Shown here: positions 46,278 through 56,371 of the stretch, piece by piece | Layout of the letters: every line of letters starts with the position of its first letter | How positions within the stretch are numbered: the stretch's first letter is position 1 | Program-made: the position numbers and the translations under genes | DNA from: Brachionus plicatilis | Lineage: Eukaryota > Rotifera > Eurotatoria > Ploima > Brachionidae | Assembly (NCBI GenBank): GCA_010279815.1 | Contig: QEOQ01000519.1 | Coordinates: 999,002 to 1,063,001, forward strand | Length of the DNA: 64,000 nt | Reading direction: 5' to 3' | Notes under the pieces: generated by a model | What the model was told of the DNA's origin: nothing | What the model saw: the letters and a program-made list of their open reading frames with translations, nothing else | Databases searched by the model: none

Positions 46278-46472
46278 CAGTACAATTTAAAACTAACTTG
46301 TACATTTCTTTTCCTCAACTCTTCCTCAACCCTTCCTTTCCTCTATTTTTCCTTTCCTCAACTTTTCCTTTCTTTTCCTGAGTTGAAGAAAGGAAAAGTA
46401 GATGAAAGGAAAAATAGAGGAAAGGAAGAGTTGAAGAACAAAATGTGTACAAGTTAGTTTTAATTTGAACTG
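46278..46472. mobile_element. TA-flanked hairpin MITE with polypurine/polypyrimidine arms
   Basis: CAGTACAATTTAAAACTAAC at the left pairs with the inverse ending AATTTGAACTG, flanked by TA at 46276-46277 and 46473-46474. The central arms are almost pure CTTTCCT-type pyrimidine on one side and purine on the other. Non-coding. Confidence 0.8.
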
Positions 46473-46622
46473 TAATCAGTAACTCTTCTATAATTTAAAA
46501 AAAATGTAAATTTCGAACTGAATTTTTAATTCAAAAATTTAATCTTTTTTAAAATTTTTTCATTTAATATAAAATTTTTTAACTCTACGATCGACATTTT
46601 TTATTTAGATAATTACAGAAAA

Positions 46623-49600
46623 ATGTTTATTAAAAGAATTGATTTTACTAAGCGCTTATTTTTATTAATTATTTTATTTAAGAAAACTCAATTACTAGGT
46701 AATTAAATTAAATTAGACAATAAATTTATTATTTTTTAATTAAATTATTTTTTCAAAGAATTAGCTAGTTGTTCACAAAATGCTTTGAATATTTGGAATG
46801 ACTTGGAACCAAACAAAATAGATTCTCGATCTTGTATCGTTTCGATTTTTTACAATAGCTATTTGCTAAGTGGTTATAAAAATGGTGATATAAAAGTGTG
46901 GAACATGTCAAGTTTTTCATTATTAAATGATTTTAAGAGCCATAATGATGGGATCAATTCAATTGAACAAATTAACAATGAAACTTTTGTGACTGGCTCT
47001 GAGTACAAAATTTCAGTTTGGAGTTTTACAAATAATTCATTAATTGAAGCAAAAAATTTAACAGATAAACTCGTATTTTTTAAAGTACTGCAGAATAGAT
47101 CCCTGTTAGTATGCTTATTTAGGAAAGATAAAATTTGGTCCATTTTTCGCTATTGGGATAAAAGTTTGATAAAAATTTTCAACACGACCAGCTTTGAATT
47201 CGAAACTATTGAAATAGAAGAAGATGGAAAAATTAGATGTATTGAAATATTAAATGATTTTATGATCGCTTACTGTTACAAAAATTTTATTAAAATATTT
47301 AATTTCATCAATAATCTTCATGTGGATACTATTGATACAAAAGGTTATCTTTCAAGTATAAAGTATTTAAACAACAGTAAATTTGCTTGTGGTTTTTATA
47401 ATGGCAGAGTTGAACTTTGGGATAAAGAGTCAAAATCTAAAATAAAGAGTGTAGATAAATTTCGTTATTCATATTATGGAATATACTTGGAAAATTTAGG
47501 AAACTTAATTGGTTACAGCAACAAAAAAATTATTCATATATGGAATTTGGAAACAGAGAAAAAAATCGCTTTACTCAGACATGACAGTTTTGTGGTTTCA
47601 TTTCTTTTTATAAATGGTACTTAGAGAAATATTTACCTGTATTTTTAAACTAATTATATTTTTATTTACTATAGTTGAGGCATAAAGGGTGACTTTATTT
47701 ATTTGTTTTAATAAAAAGAGAGAAACTCAAGGATGAGGATTAAAAAAATAAAAAAAAGTGAAACAAAAAAAAACGCATAAAATTAAATCTAAATTAAAAT
47801 AATGTTCTTAACTTTTTTAATTGATTTTCATCTTAATTTTTGTGATCCTAACTCTGTTTGAATAAAATTATAAACTAAAAGATGAAAATAAAAATAAGAA
47901 AAGTACCTTGAAACTTTATGAACTTTATTTATGTTTTAGAAACTTTAAGTACTTTGATTAATAACAAATAATTTATTCTAAATGTACAAAAGAATAGTAA
48001 TTTATTAAGATTATTAACTTAATTTTTTATTAAAAAATTCATTCATGTGATTTTCACATTCCAATATATCTATTTTATGCGTTTTTCATCATTTTAAATA
48101 AAATGTTTCCTTTTAATGCGTGAATCACATTTTATATTCGTTTAATTTCTCTTAATTTGTTTTTAATCCTCACCCGAAACTCAAGGCGATTCGAGGTTTG
48201 GATTAATAGCAAAAAATTAATTATTACTTAATTTATTAAGATTAAAATTAATAAATTAAGTATTTATCCAGGAACTTTTGTTACAATTATATTAAGTAAC
48301 AAAAATACGATTAGAGATGATTAATAAAATCAATCTATCAGAAAATCGTTCTGCTAAAGTGTCATCTTATACAAAACTTGAATCACCCGAATTAAGTCTT
48401 TGCAAAAACCCTTCAATTTGAGTTATTTATATTTTTGATTTTTGTTTTAATATCTTAAATTAGTTTTAATCTGTAATTTCTCTATCAATAAGAAATTAAA
48501 AGACTAAAGTCTTTTTTTTATTTATTTATTTTTATTTATTTACAAATAGCCATTTAAACCGGCTTCGTGAAGACAATGAAGCAGGACTTTTCAACAGATA
48601 TTTTCATCTTCCACTTGAAGAGCCATTTTTCTAATTCGTCAAAGTATCTATCTATTTATCCTATTTTCTAGATTTCCTTTTTTCTTAAAAATGTAGAAAG
48701 TCGTCAGCAAAACGAAGAGAGTATTCACTATTAGTTTTATTTCTTTTGTAGGTATGCAGGTATGTCATTGATAAAAATTCTACAAAGTAATGGACTAATT
48801 ACTGAGCTTTGAAGAACACCTGCTGTAATATGGTATTCATCAATTATATGACCATTTACATTTACTTTAAATTTAAATTAAATTTTGAGATTTTGAGTCT
48901 AAGAATGAATAAATCCAATGTGTTAGATAAGGGGGAAGATTCATTTTTATTAGTTTATAAATAAGACCATCATGCCAAACCCTATCGAACGCTTTGGAGA
49001 TATCAAAAAATAGGGAACAAACTTTTTTCATTCTTTTAAATAGCATTGCTTTTTCTTTTAACCTTTTTATCGCTGAGGTAATCTCTTTAAAGCTCTCTTT
49101 AAGGCTCGTCAAATTTGCATTGATATTTTTTATTAAAAAACTCATGATTATAATCAATTATTTCTCTATCTTTTTGAGGGTTAATTAGATCATTTTTGAG
49201 ACTCAAAAATATTGTCGTATTCATCTTATCAGACAAGTTATGGTTTCTTTAATTATTTTTCTTGTCTATTGGAATATCTCTTGATTAGATTTTTGGTTTA
49301 GAAATAATTTTCAGTCTCATCCTGATCATTTGAGCGGACATTGACAGGTGTCTTGCGTATTGGTAGAAAATCGTTTAAAAGACTTACCAGATGGTCTTCT
49401 AACACTGGATCTTTAAGATCTTGGAAGCTAATTTACTACGTCATTGAAATTAGTTGGCTGATATCCAGACGTTTTTGGCATCATATGTTCATCATTGTCT
49501 TTTTGTTCAGCTTCAATTATTGATTGTGTTTCTTCTTGGTCAACGTAAAGATCATTGAAGTCAATCTTTTCCTCTCAAGTGACTTAAGCTTTCCGGCAAT

Positions 49601-51673
49601 GGAGCATTTTTGTGTCAAGTATCCTTTCTGATGATACTTTTCGCATATTGTATCTTAGAGAGGGAATTTCGCTATGTTATGTCCTTCTTCATCACAAAAA
49701 TTTCTGCTTTTTTCAAACAATTGACACAAAACGTTTTAAACTATACATTATTGAAGGGCCTGACAAGCTTCCAATAATGTTCTTAACTTCTTTTGGAAAT
49801 GATATTTTCGCTCTTCTGAAACCATTTTTCCTCTCGTATCTATATCTTTATTTTTCTGCAATAATGTGTTCATTATTAAGTCCATCAATTAAAAAAGCGT
49901 TAAAAAAGTTTCAAGTCGATGATTCTCGAAATCAGAGGGCAAAAAGTGAAAACGTTAAGTACAATACCTTCTGAGATCCTGGTCTTAATTTGCATCTTCA
50001 AGCAAGAAATCGGTTCCATTAATATTGATTTCACGATCGAAGATTTTGGAAACATTAAAAGCAGCATTAAACTCGATTATCCATAATTTGTTTGAAGAGA
50101 AATTGTTATTTATTGTTAGTTATGAAATTGTTATTGTAATTTTCCACTTGGTTTAGGACGACATATGCACTAATTAAGACTTTATGGCTAATCGATTTGT
50201 CTAACCTCTTCAATTTTTAAAAATCCACCGTATTGGTTTGTTTTGCTGAGCGACATAGTTTGGTTTGCCAAAACAATGTCATCAGTAAAAAGCGAGAAAC
50301 TAACTCAAATTTTTTTTAATTCGTTTTTAATATCGTTTATGAAGATCGCAAATAACAGGGCGCTTAAGCAACCACCTTGGGGTTTACCTGATTTAATTGG
50401 TTTTTTAGATGAGTCCAACTTATCATTAATCTGAAATGTTCTCTCATCTTGATAAGATCTTTTCCATTTTCTGATCATTACTGGGCATCTGTATTTATGG
50501 AGTTTTTGAAGTATATTGACTTTTTTTAAATTAGTCCATTGTGTTTAGAGACTTATCTTTCACATTGTGAATTTTTTTTTGACGTAACTATTTAAAAATT
50601 GTTACTTTAGAAATTATTTTAATCTGATAAAATTTCAACCTCGACCTTTTAAGAACCAAACCATAATTCAAAAAATACAGTTGCTTTGTATTCTTAGCTT
50701 ATTTGAGAGACAAAACTTATTATTCTCGAAAACTCGTATACAAGTCTTTTAACATGACGAAGACATTTGCTCCACTTCAACCTTTATAAAATATTGTGAC
50801 TTTCTAATAGACTTGGTCAAAGTCAATTTTTTACTTTAAATATCATTAAACTTTTCAAATCAGTATTTGATGCCTAAGAATAAAAATTGACTTTAAACAT
50901 TTATAAGTCAAACTTCTAAAAAATGTATTATTTTGAAAAAACAGGTAAAAATAATTAATTCAATTCAATTTATTTGAATTGGAATTAAAATTTGAACTTA
51001 ATTTTTTAAATAAGAATATTTTTTAGATACCGTGAATTTTAAAAGTGATGAAAGCATTTCAGAGCCTTTTGAAGAAGAAACACTGCCATTGAATGATTTA
51101 CCAATAGAAACTATAAATTTACTTCTTAGTTCCGATATTGACATTGGTGATTGTCTTTCAAATTGTTCAAATAGAGGCCATTGCGTTTTATTAGAGAAAC
51201 AAGAGCCGGAAAAATTCTCTTATTCATGCGAAGCACATTTTGGAGGGAACAAATGTCAATTTGATCTGAGGCCTTGTTCTTCAAATCCATGTCTCAATAA
51301 TGGAACATGCAAAGAAGTGCTGAATAATACAACTTCGAAAACAATAAGAATGTATGAATGTGAATGTGCCAAGTATTATTTTGGGAAAAATTGCCAATTT
51401 CAGATTAATGTTTGCCAAAACGAAACATGCTCTTCTCATGGTGTCTGTCAATCATTGAATTTTAAGCCAAAGTGTAAATGCTTTCCTTTGTATGAAGGTG
51501 AAAAATGTGAAATTGAAAAACCGGAAAAAAAAGTCATCGATAGAATCATAAAAACCTCAACCATAATTGCAATAATATTTTTGATCTTTTTTATTTTAAT
51601 TCTTGTCATTATTGACTTAAGTGGCATATTTATGAAGAAAGATAAGAAAAAAGTTTCCCAAAAAAAAAGTTAG
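46623..51673 (+). CDS. Predicted membrane protein: WD40 propeller + three EGF repeats + transmembrane segment
   Basis: Three exons join in frame: 46623-46698, 46759-47616, 51027-51673, all introns phase 1, GT-AG (60 nt and 3410 nt); 526 residues. Exon 1 gives a short hydrophobic start (RLFLLIILF), a weak signal peptide or anchor. Residues ~26-310 are WD40-like: ASCSQNALNIW, LLSGYKNGDIKVWN, FACGFYNGRVELWD, LIGYSNKKIIHIWN. Then an acidic linker and three EGF modules, each with six cysteines: GDCLSNCSNRGHC…, RPCSSNPCLNNGTC…, NVCQNETCSSHGVC…; next a membrane span (~residues 487-510, IIAIIFLIFFILILVII) and a lysine-rich tail. The long intron holds LINE debris and a MITE. If the exons are separate genes, the first would be a WD40 protein ending at 47624 and the second would lack a start codon, which favours one gene. 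Ligand unknown. Confidence 0.62.
47733..48175. mobile_element. MITE in the WD40-EGF intron
   Basis: Flanked by direct repeats GAAACTCAA (47722-47730 and 48176-48184). Ends GGATGAGGATTAAAAA and, inverted, GGGTGAGGATTAAAAA. A further inverted pair is ACGCATAAAATTA / ATTTTATGCGT. A 9-bp target duplication with GG-starting ends suggests the Mutator superfamily. If the 9-bp duplication is right, the element starts at 47731. Non-coding. Confidence 0.65.
48560..49160 (-). pseudogene. LINE reverse transcriptase fragment B
   Basis: On the minus strand a frame reads SLFFDISKAFDRVWHDGLIY (near 49050-48985) and KLIKMNLPPYLTHWIYSFLD, then ITAGVLQSSVISPLLCRIFIND (about 48820-48755). After a frameshift it reads FADDFLHF, the catalytic box, and later YFDELEKWLFKWKMKIS. 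This is a Jockey-type RT palm and thumb with stops and shifts, distinct from the family at 1 and 42 kb. It lies in the WD40-EGF intron, antisense to that gene. Confidence 0.8.
49560..49830 (-). pseudogene. LINE ORF1 remnant with zinc-knuckle motifs
   Basis: Minus-strand frames read RAKISFPKEVKNIIGSLSGP, then CEKYHQKGYLTQKC (49645-49604), a worn CCHC-type zinc knuckle, preceded by a second one (C…FCDEEGHNIAKF). Such knuckles end ORF1 in Jockey-like LINEs. It lies just upstream, in transcription sense, of RT fragment B, so both may be one truncated element. Confidence 0.55.
50200..50530 (-). pseudogene. LINE reverse transcriptase fragment A
   Basis: The minus-strand frame from about 50525 reads ILQKLHKYRCPVMIRKWKRS, then SGKPQGGCLSALLFAIFIND (about 50390-50331), and after a stop LFTDDIVLANQ, a variant of the catalytic YADD box. 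This is the RT palm of a second LINE copy upstream of the ORF1/RT-B pieces. Both ends are missing. Confidence 0.8.
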
Positions 51674-52480
51674 AAAAAAAGAAGCTTATTTATCACAATT
51701 GAAAATTTTAACTAACCTAAATGTCCAAAATTAAACTTTTAAACTTTTAGCATTGTGAAATTGACTACAAAACACTGGTAATGGTAAAATTTTATCAATG
51801 GTATACAATAAATAAAATAAATAATAAAATAAATATTCTATTAGGTTTTTAATAAATATTTGTATTAGATTTGAATATTTAATTTTCAAAGCCTTGATGT
51901 GATGATTTTAATTTTGTAAAACTAAGTTCATCTCAGAGGAAATTGTTGCCAATAATATTGTTTGCTATTAGTTGAAATTTCAGAAGCATATTGTCATTTA
52001 AGAGGTGCTAAAGAATGTTTTCTGAAAATAATTTTTTTTTGAATTGTTTTCATTTGTAACAAAAAAAAATGTAATTTTCAGATATTTTTGGTGAAAATTT
52101 TTATTTTCAAAAAGAGAAATATTGAAAAATAGGCAAAGAAAAATTTTGAAACTTATAGATTCCCAAAAACGTTTCAGAACTAATCTCTTTACTTAATTTG
52201 AAAAATTATAAAAAGCTAATAAGAAAATGCTGCTTATTATTGAAACTTGTATTGAAATTAACCAAATTTGAAAGGATTTTTCTCTTTTTTAATTGATTCG
52301 TTTAAGGCTCTATGGTAAAATAAAAGATTATTATTTATTTGTTTTATCTGTGCCAAGTTAATATTTCTTGGCACAAATTAAAAAAGATTTTAAAAAAAAT
52401 CAAGAAATAAAATAAAATAAAAATATAAAGAAAAAATAACATAAAATATAATATAAAAGACTATTAAAATTTATAAATTG
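51674..52480. other. 3' flank of the WD40-EGF gene
   Basis: AATAAA-type signals occur at about 51808-51832. Otherwise A/T-rich with a 9-bp perfect hairpin (TGTGCCAAG / CTTGGCACA) at 52349-52375. Confidence 0.4.
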
Positions 52481-52599
52481 TAAGAGGTGACAGATGCAAA
52501 TAATTAGAGGAAAGTATTCCTGTTTCGCCTTCGCCAAGCAGTATCTATGCAAACACATTCATGCTGTCTCTGCACAGTTAAAATTGGCTGATTGCGTTA

Positions 52600-52662
52600 T
52601 TCCATTGGAAGCTAAACAGATCCCGATTGGATAGAGACGTGGGCCTGGACGAACGGTAATTT
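52600..52662 (+). pseudogene. 5S rRNA-like fragment
   Basis: GGAAGCTAAACAG (compare 5S box A, GGAAGCTAAGCAG) is followed, 7 nt later instead of about 19, by TTGGATAGAGAC, then CCTGG and ACGGT, in the order seen in the 5S internal promoter. About 12 nt seem deleted. It lies in a GC-richer block (52495-52665) and could be a dead 5S copy or a 5S-derived SINE. Confidence 0.4.
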
Positions 52663-52889
52663 TCTAAGCATAATCAAACAGTAATTTTATTGTCAGTTAA
52701 CTTAAATTCAATAAATTTACTGAATAAATAAATATTTTTGCCATTTCTTTTTAATTAATTTTCTGAATATTTATACGAGAAAAATAGTAAATTTTGAATA
52801 TTCCTTTAAAAGTTATTAATTCTTAGGTAATTAAAATAGTCATTGAGAAAAACAGTGACTGGTCGGATCATTAATAATTACATTGTAGT

Positions 52890-53138
52890 TGTGTTTTTTT
52901 TAACGATTTGTTTTACTAAAATTTAGTAAAATTTACCATTTTTCCCGTTTTTTATGATAAAAATTTACGTAAAATTGCGTAAAATTTCGTAATTTTATTT
53001 TTTCAATTTTCATTTTAATTTTCAAAAAAAATGAAAAAAATTCCTAAAAATCGCCATTTTTTTATTTTTTTGTTTGCCCTTTTTATGTTTACTAAAATTT
53101 TCGTAAAATTACGTAAAAAAAGTTTATCATAGCAGTAA
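52890..53138. mobile_element. Worn ACGT-phased element truncating a small gene
   Basis: Inverted arms carry ACGTAAAATT, GCGTAAAATT, TCGTAATTTT in 10-bp steps (52968-53000) and TCGTAAAATT, ACGTAAAA at 53100-53118. The right end, inverted, reads CTGCTATGATAAACTTTTTT, like the CAGTACTGCTACG ends at 1841. It joins directly to the first exon of the duplicated minus-strand gene. Confidence 0.6.
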
Positions 53139-53159
53139 TTTAGTAACTAAACTAGTCAT
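53139..53159 (-). pseudogene. Truncated first exon of the duplicated small gene (copy A)
   Basis: On the minus strand ATGACTAGTTTAGTTACTAA matches the first exon of the gene at 60246 (ATGACTAATTTAGTTACTAA). After that the sequence runs into the ACGT-phased element, so only about seven codons remain. Copy A of this gene is therefore dead. Confidence 0.6.
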
Positions 53160-54091
53160 TTCGTATTAAACTTGTTAAAATTAAATTAAAAAAACTTAAA
53201 AGATAAAAGCAAGCAGAGAATTCAATAGAGTTAAAATCAAAGTCAATTTGAATTTTAAATATTATTTTTTTTTTTGGTCATATAGACCTTTTTTACAAAA
53301 TTTTTTGATTAAATGAATTTAAATGTGAATAAATTAACTTTTTAAAAACTGGTAAACAAAACCCAAAAATATCAAATAAAATTTAAAACATATTGTCATT
53401 TAAGATTTTATATTAAGCAAGCAATTAAATCAAAAATATTTATTTAATTTTATATCTTTAAAATGGTAACTTTCAGAACTTTTTTTCTTATTTTAAATAA
53501 ATTTTAAATAAGATTTATTTTTTTTGTTTAGGATAATTCTGAATGTGAACAAAAAAAATTGTGTGACAATTATTGTGATCAAATTAATGAAATAATACAA
53601 GGTAACTATTTTTTAATAAAACAATTGATTAATCACAATTAATTTTATTATATTAGAAGATGAAATAATTATATTTTATTAAATTAAATTTATTAATACA
53701 AAAAATTAAATCAGAAAATTACTTTAATATTTGGAACTCTTTTGTGCAATCAGGAGATGATTAAAGTCAAAGTTGAGAAGATATTTCTTTAAAGGCTTAG
53801 TTTTTTGGTAGCAGCTAATTATATTTTATAGTATCTAATTTTTAGTAGATAAAAATAATGTAGAAAATTATTTTTCTTAGTAGCAAAATAAATTGATTAG
53901 CAGATTATTGTATTCTTCAGTATATAAATGTTGTCAATAACATTTAATTTAATTACAAGAAAATTTTTGAAATAAAGAATAAAATGACATTCAAGAGTCA
54001 AATCAACCCAAAAGTTTGCCCCTAGTTATTTCATAAACATTAAATAATATTGAAGAGGCTGTTGAAAATTCAACACCTGCTCCTCTAAGTA

Positions 54092-54875
54092 TAACTGATC
54101 AAGTAGCATGACAAGTGGATTTCTGGTAATTTTACGTTAATTTACGTAAAAAATAGTAAAACTGAAAAGGCCAAAAAAAGCTCAATCTTTGAATTTTTTA
54201 TTATTTTTTAATAAACTTTGAAAAAATTAGTTCCTATTTATATGTTTATATTTTCATGGATAGACAATGAATTTAAATAATTAAAAAAACGTTTTCCTTT
54301 CTGTACTTTTTGTACTTTTTCTAATTTATTTATTTGGCCCTGTTACTTTTTGTACTTTCTGTACTTTTTGTACTTTTTCTAATTAATTTATTTGGCCGTT
54401 TTACTTTCTGTACTTTTTATACTTTATCAATATTTTAATTATCAAATTAAATTTAACGGGGTCCGGGGCGGAGCCCTGGTTTAGGGATTCGGGTATGTAA
54501 AAGATAAGAGAAATTTTAGTTAAAATAAAATTAATAATTAAAATTTTAATTTTTTGTAATGTTTTTTTTTTAATTGGATAAAGTACAGAAAGTACAAAAA
54601 GTAACAGGGCCAAATAAAATAATTAGAAAAAGTACAAAAAGTACAGAAAGTACAAAAAGTAAAAAAAGGATTTACTTTTAAATATTTTCATTGTCTATAC
54701 CTCTATATTTTACCAATAGTTACTTCTTATTTCTTATTTACTAATTTTTACGTAAATTTAGGAAAAAATGGAAAATAATAAAAAATTCAAAAAATTGAGC
54801 TTTTTTTTGGCCTTTTAATTTTTACTAATTTCTACGTGAAATTACCAGAAATCCACTTTTCAAATCGGCACTGTA
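54092..54875. mobile_element. ACGT-phased foldback element nested in the Mutator-type element
   Basis: Left arm AGTGGATTTCTGGTAATTTT (from 54113) and right arm, inverted, the same words up to CACTGTA at 54869-54875. TA is at the right end; the left end is worn. ACGTTAATTT and ACGTAAAA are 10 bp apart. It encloses another inverted pair made of GTACTTTTT units (about 54300-54420 and 54575-54665) around a GC-rich hairpin at 54463-54479. Confidence 0.7.
54300..54665. repeat. Inverted arrays of GTACTTTTT units with a GC-rich centre
   Basis: Left array: ACTTTTTGTACTTTTTCTAA and GGCCCTGTTAC words. The right array is their complement (AAAGTACAGAAAGTAC, GTAACAGGGCC). The centre carries CCGGGGCGGAGCCCTGG at 54463-54479, a 7-bp stem with a GGA loop in otherwise A/T sequence. 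A minus-strand ORF across it (54401-54613) has no support. Confidence 0.7.
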
Positions 54876-55375
54876 TCTTGGATTTTGTTTTTTTGTTTTT
54901 TTCATGTGATTTAATTAGCTGCTACCAAAAAACAAATATATGCTTATAAAAATAAATATCTTTTTTCTCAAATAATTTATCTTTTTTCATAATTAATATT
55001 AGATACGAAAGAATATAATTAGCTGCTACCAAAAAATACATTCTTTCTTTAAATGGTAGTAGTTCAAAATAAATCAATTAAATAGCCAATTTATAAAATA
55101 GCTTGTTCATTATAACTATACAGAAATAGACTGTCAAAAAATAAAAAAAGCCAATGAAATGGCCAATTGAGCTATTTTTTAATTGATAAATTGCTTTTAT
55201 TGAAAAAAATACAGAAATATTAAAAATTTCAATTATTAATAATTTAATATTTTAAAATAAGTGAAATTATATCAAAAAAATCATCAAATTTTGCTTTATT
55301 ATATTCATTAATTATTGCTCTCCGTCTTTCATCTAACAAAACGCTTTCACTTATTCTATTGATTACAGGTCCCGT

Positions 55376-55639
55376 TTATGCTTTGATTAAATTATTTTCA
55401 ATTTTTTGTTTTTTCAACTTTTCTAATTTTACAGAATCAGATGCGTGATTGTGTGTTCGAGCCTCGTCAATTATTACTCGATAATGTTCGCAAATTTTGT
55501 CTCCATTTATTGTGCACCCCACATTACAGCCCCGGTAAATACAGCGCCATACTGTTAGAGTTTGTTGAAGCAATTCTATAGAAGGAGTTTTGATGGCATA
55601 ATTGAGGTTTTTCCTTTTGTGACAACGATGCAATCCCAT
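55376..55639 (-). pseudogene. FLYWCH zinc-finger fragment (MULE-type N-terminus)
   Basis: The minus-strand ORF from ATG 55639 reads LTVWRCIYRGCNVGCTINGD (about 55545-55485) followed by EARTHNH. The spacing W-x-C-x4-C ... H-x-H is that of a FLYWCH zinc finger, a DNA-binding module found at the N-terminus of many MULE transposase proteins and in some host regulators. The frame ends 24 residues after the last His (KKQKIENNLIKA). No transposase core follows, so it is most likely a broken element. A host FLYWCH gene with further exons cannot be excluded. Confidence 0.6.
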
Positions 55640-55774
55640 CTGATTCTGAAGATAACTGAAATGAACTAAAATTAGAGTTTAAAATTTCTAAATTCACTGT
55701 TGCAACAAAAAATGATAATAACTGAATAGAAAAAAGTGTTTAAAAAGCAATTATGAACAAGCTTTTTTTATAAA

Positions 55775-55865
55775 AATAATAATAATAGGGGGGGGGAGGA
55801 TTTTAGACGGACTGGTTGGAAGAGAGCTACTTCTTTTCAGTCCCCTTTCGAGATTGTGTCTTTTT
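55775..55865 (-). other. GC-richer patch with a poly-G run and ATT repeat
   Basis: (AAT)n, then ten G, then about 70 nt of balanced sequence. On the minus strand this reads as unique sequence ending in poly-C and TATTATTATT, which resembles a LINE 3' tail, but the GCTACCATA phrase is absent. Uncertain. Confidence 0.3.
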
Positions 55866-56371
55866 GATTAAATAGAATTAAATAAAAATAAAACAGAATA
55901 AAAAAAAAAAATTAATTTTAAATGTTTTAATGAATTAAGTTTTTAGTTTTCTTTTCATTTCTTCGCTCTAACTTGCTTTTTTTTATAAAAAAAAAGAGAA
56001 AGCTATTTTGATATAGAGCTCTTTAAATTAAAATTTTAGTTTTAATGTTTAATTTTTTATTTAAGATAGCGTTAGTTTAGATTTTTTTATGGATATTTGG
56101 ACAACAAGAATAGACCTTTCAATATGTAATGAAGGAAAAAAGGAAAGAAATTGTCCTTGTTCAATTCTTTGAAATTAATGTGAACAAATGTTTAAGCAAA
56201 TACATATTAACTCTTAAATCAGATGATTTTTCAAATTATTTAAATTTAAAAATTTCAATAAAACTCACAATTAATAAACTATGCAGACAAAAAATTTACT
56301 TCTTCATTAAAAATTCATCCATATTATTTGTTAATATGTTTTAATGTTTTTTTAGTTAAAAATATTAAAAA

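Larger units (their letters stand above)
53794..55043. mobile_element. Mutator-type element with perfect 10-bp target duplication
   Basis: Direct repeats TTTCTTTAAA at 53784-53793 and 55044-55053 flank inverted ends GGCTTAGTTTTTTGGTAGCA and, inverted, GAATGTATTTTTTGGTAGCA, which continue to match through GCTAATTATATT and GTATCTAAT. A third copy of the end motif lies at about 54914-54934. No coding sequence of its own; it contains the ACGT-phased element at 54092-54875. Confidence 0.75.

Noticed and set aside
49341..49974. Plus-strand ORFs of 60 and 120 codons
   Set aside because: Antisense to LINE ORF1/RT debris, whose motifs read on the minus strand.
52349..52375. TGTGCCAAG / CTTGGCACA hairpin as a terminator or miRNA
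   Set aside because: Only 9 bp, no flanking stem extension; noted but not supported as functional.
52600..52662. U4 or U6 snRNA
   Set aside because: GCAGTATC at about 52540 recalls U4, but the remaining helices do not match; the 5S words fit better.
54401..54613. 70-codon minus-strand ORF around a GC-rich hairpin
   Set aside because: It runs through inverted GTACTTTTT arrays and A/T filler inside a nested element; no domain or splice support.
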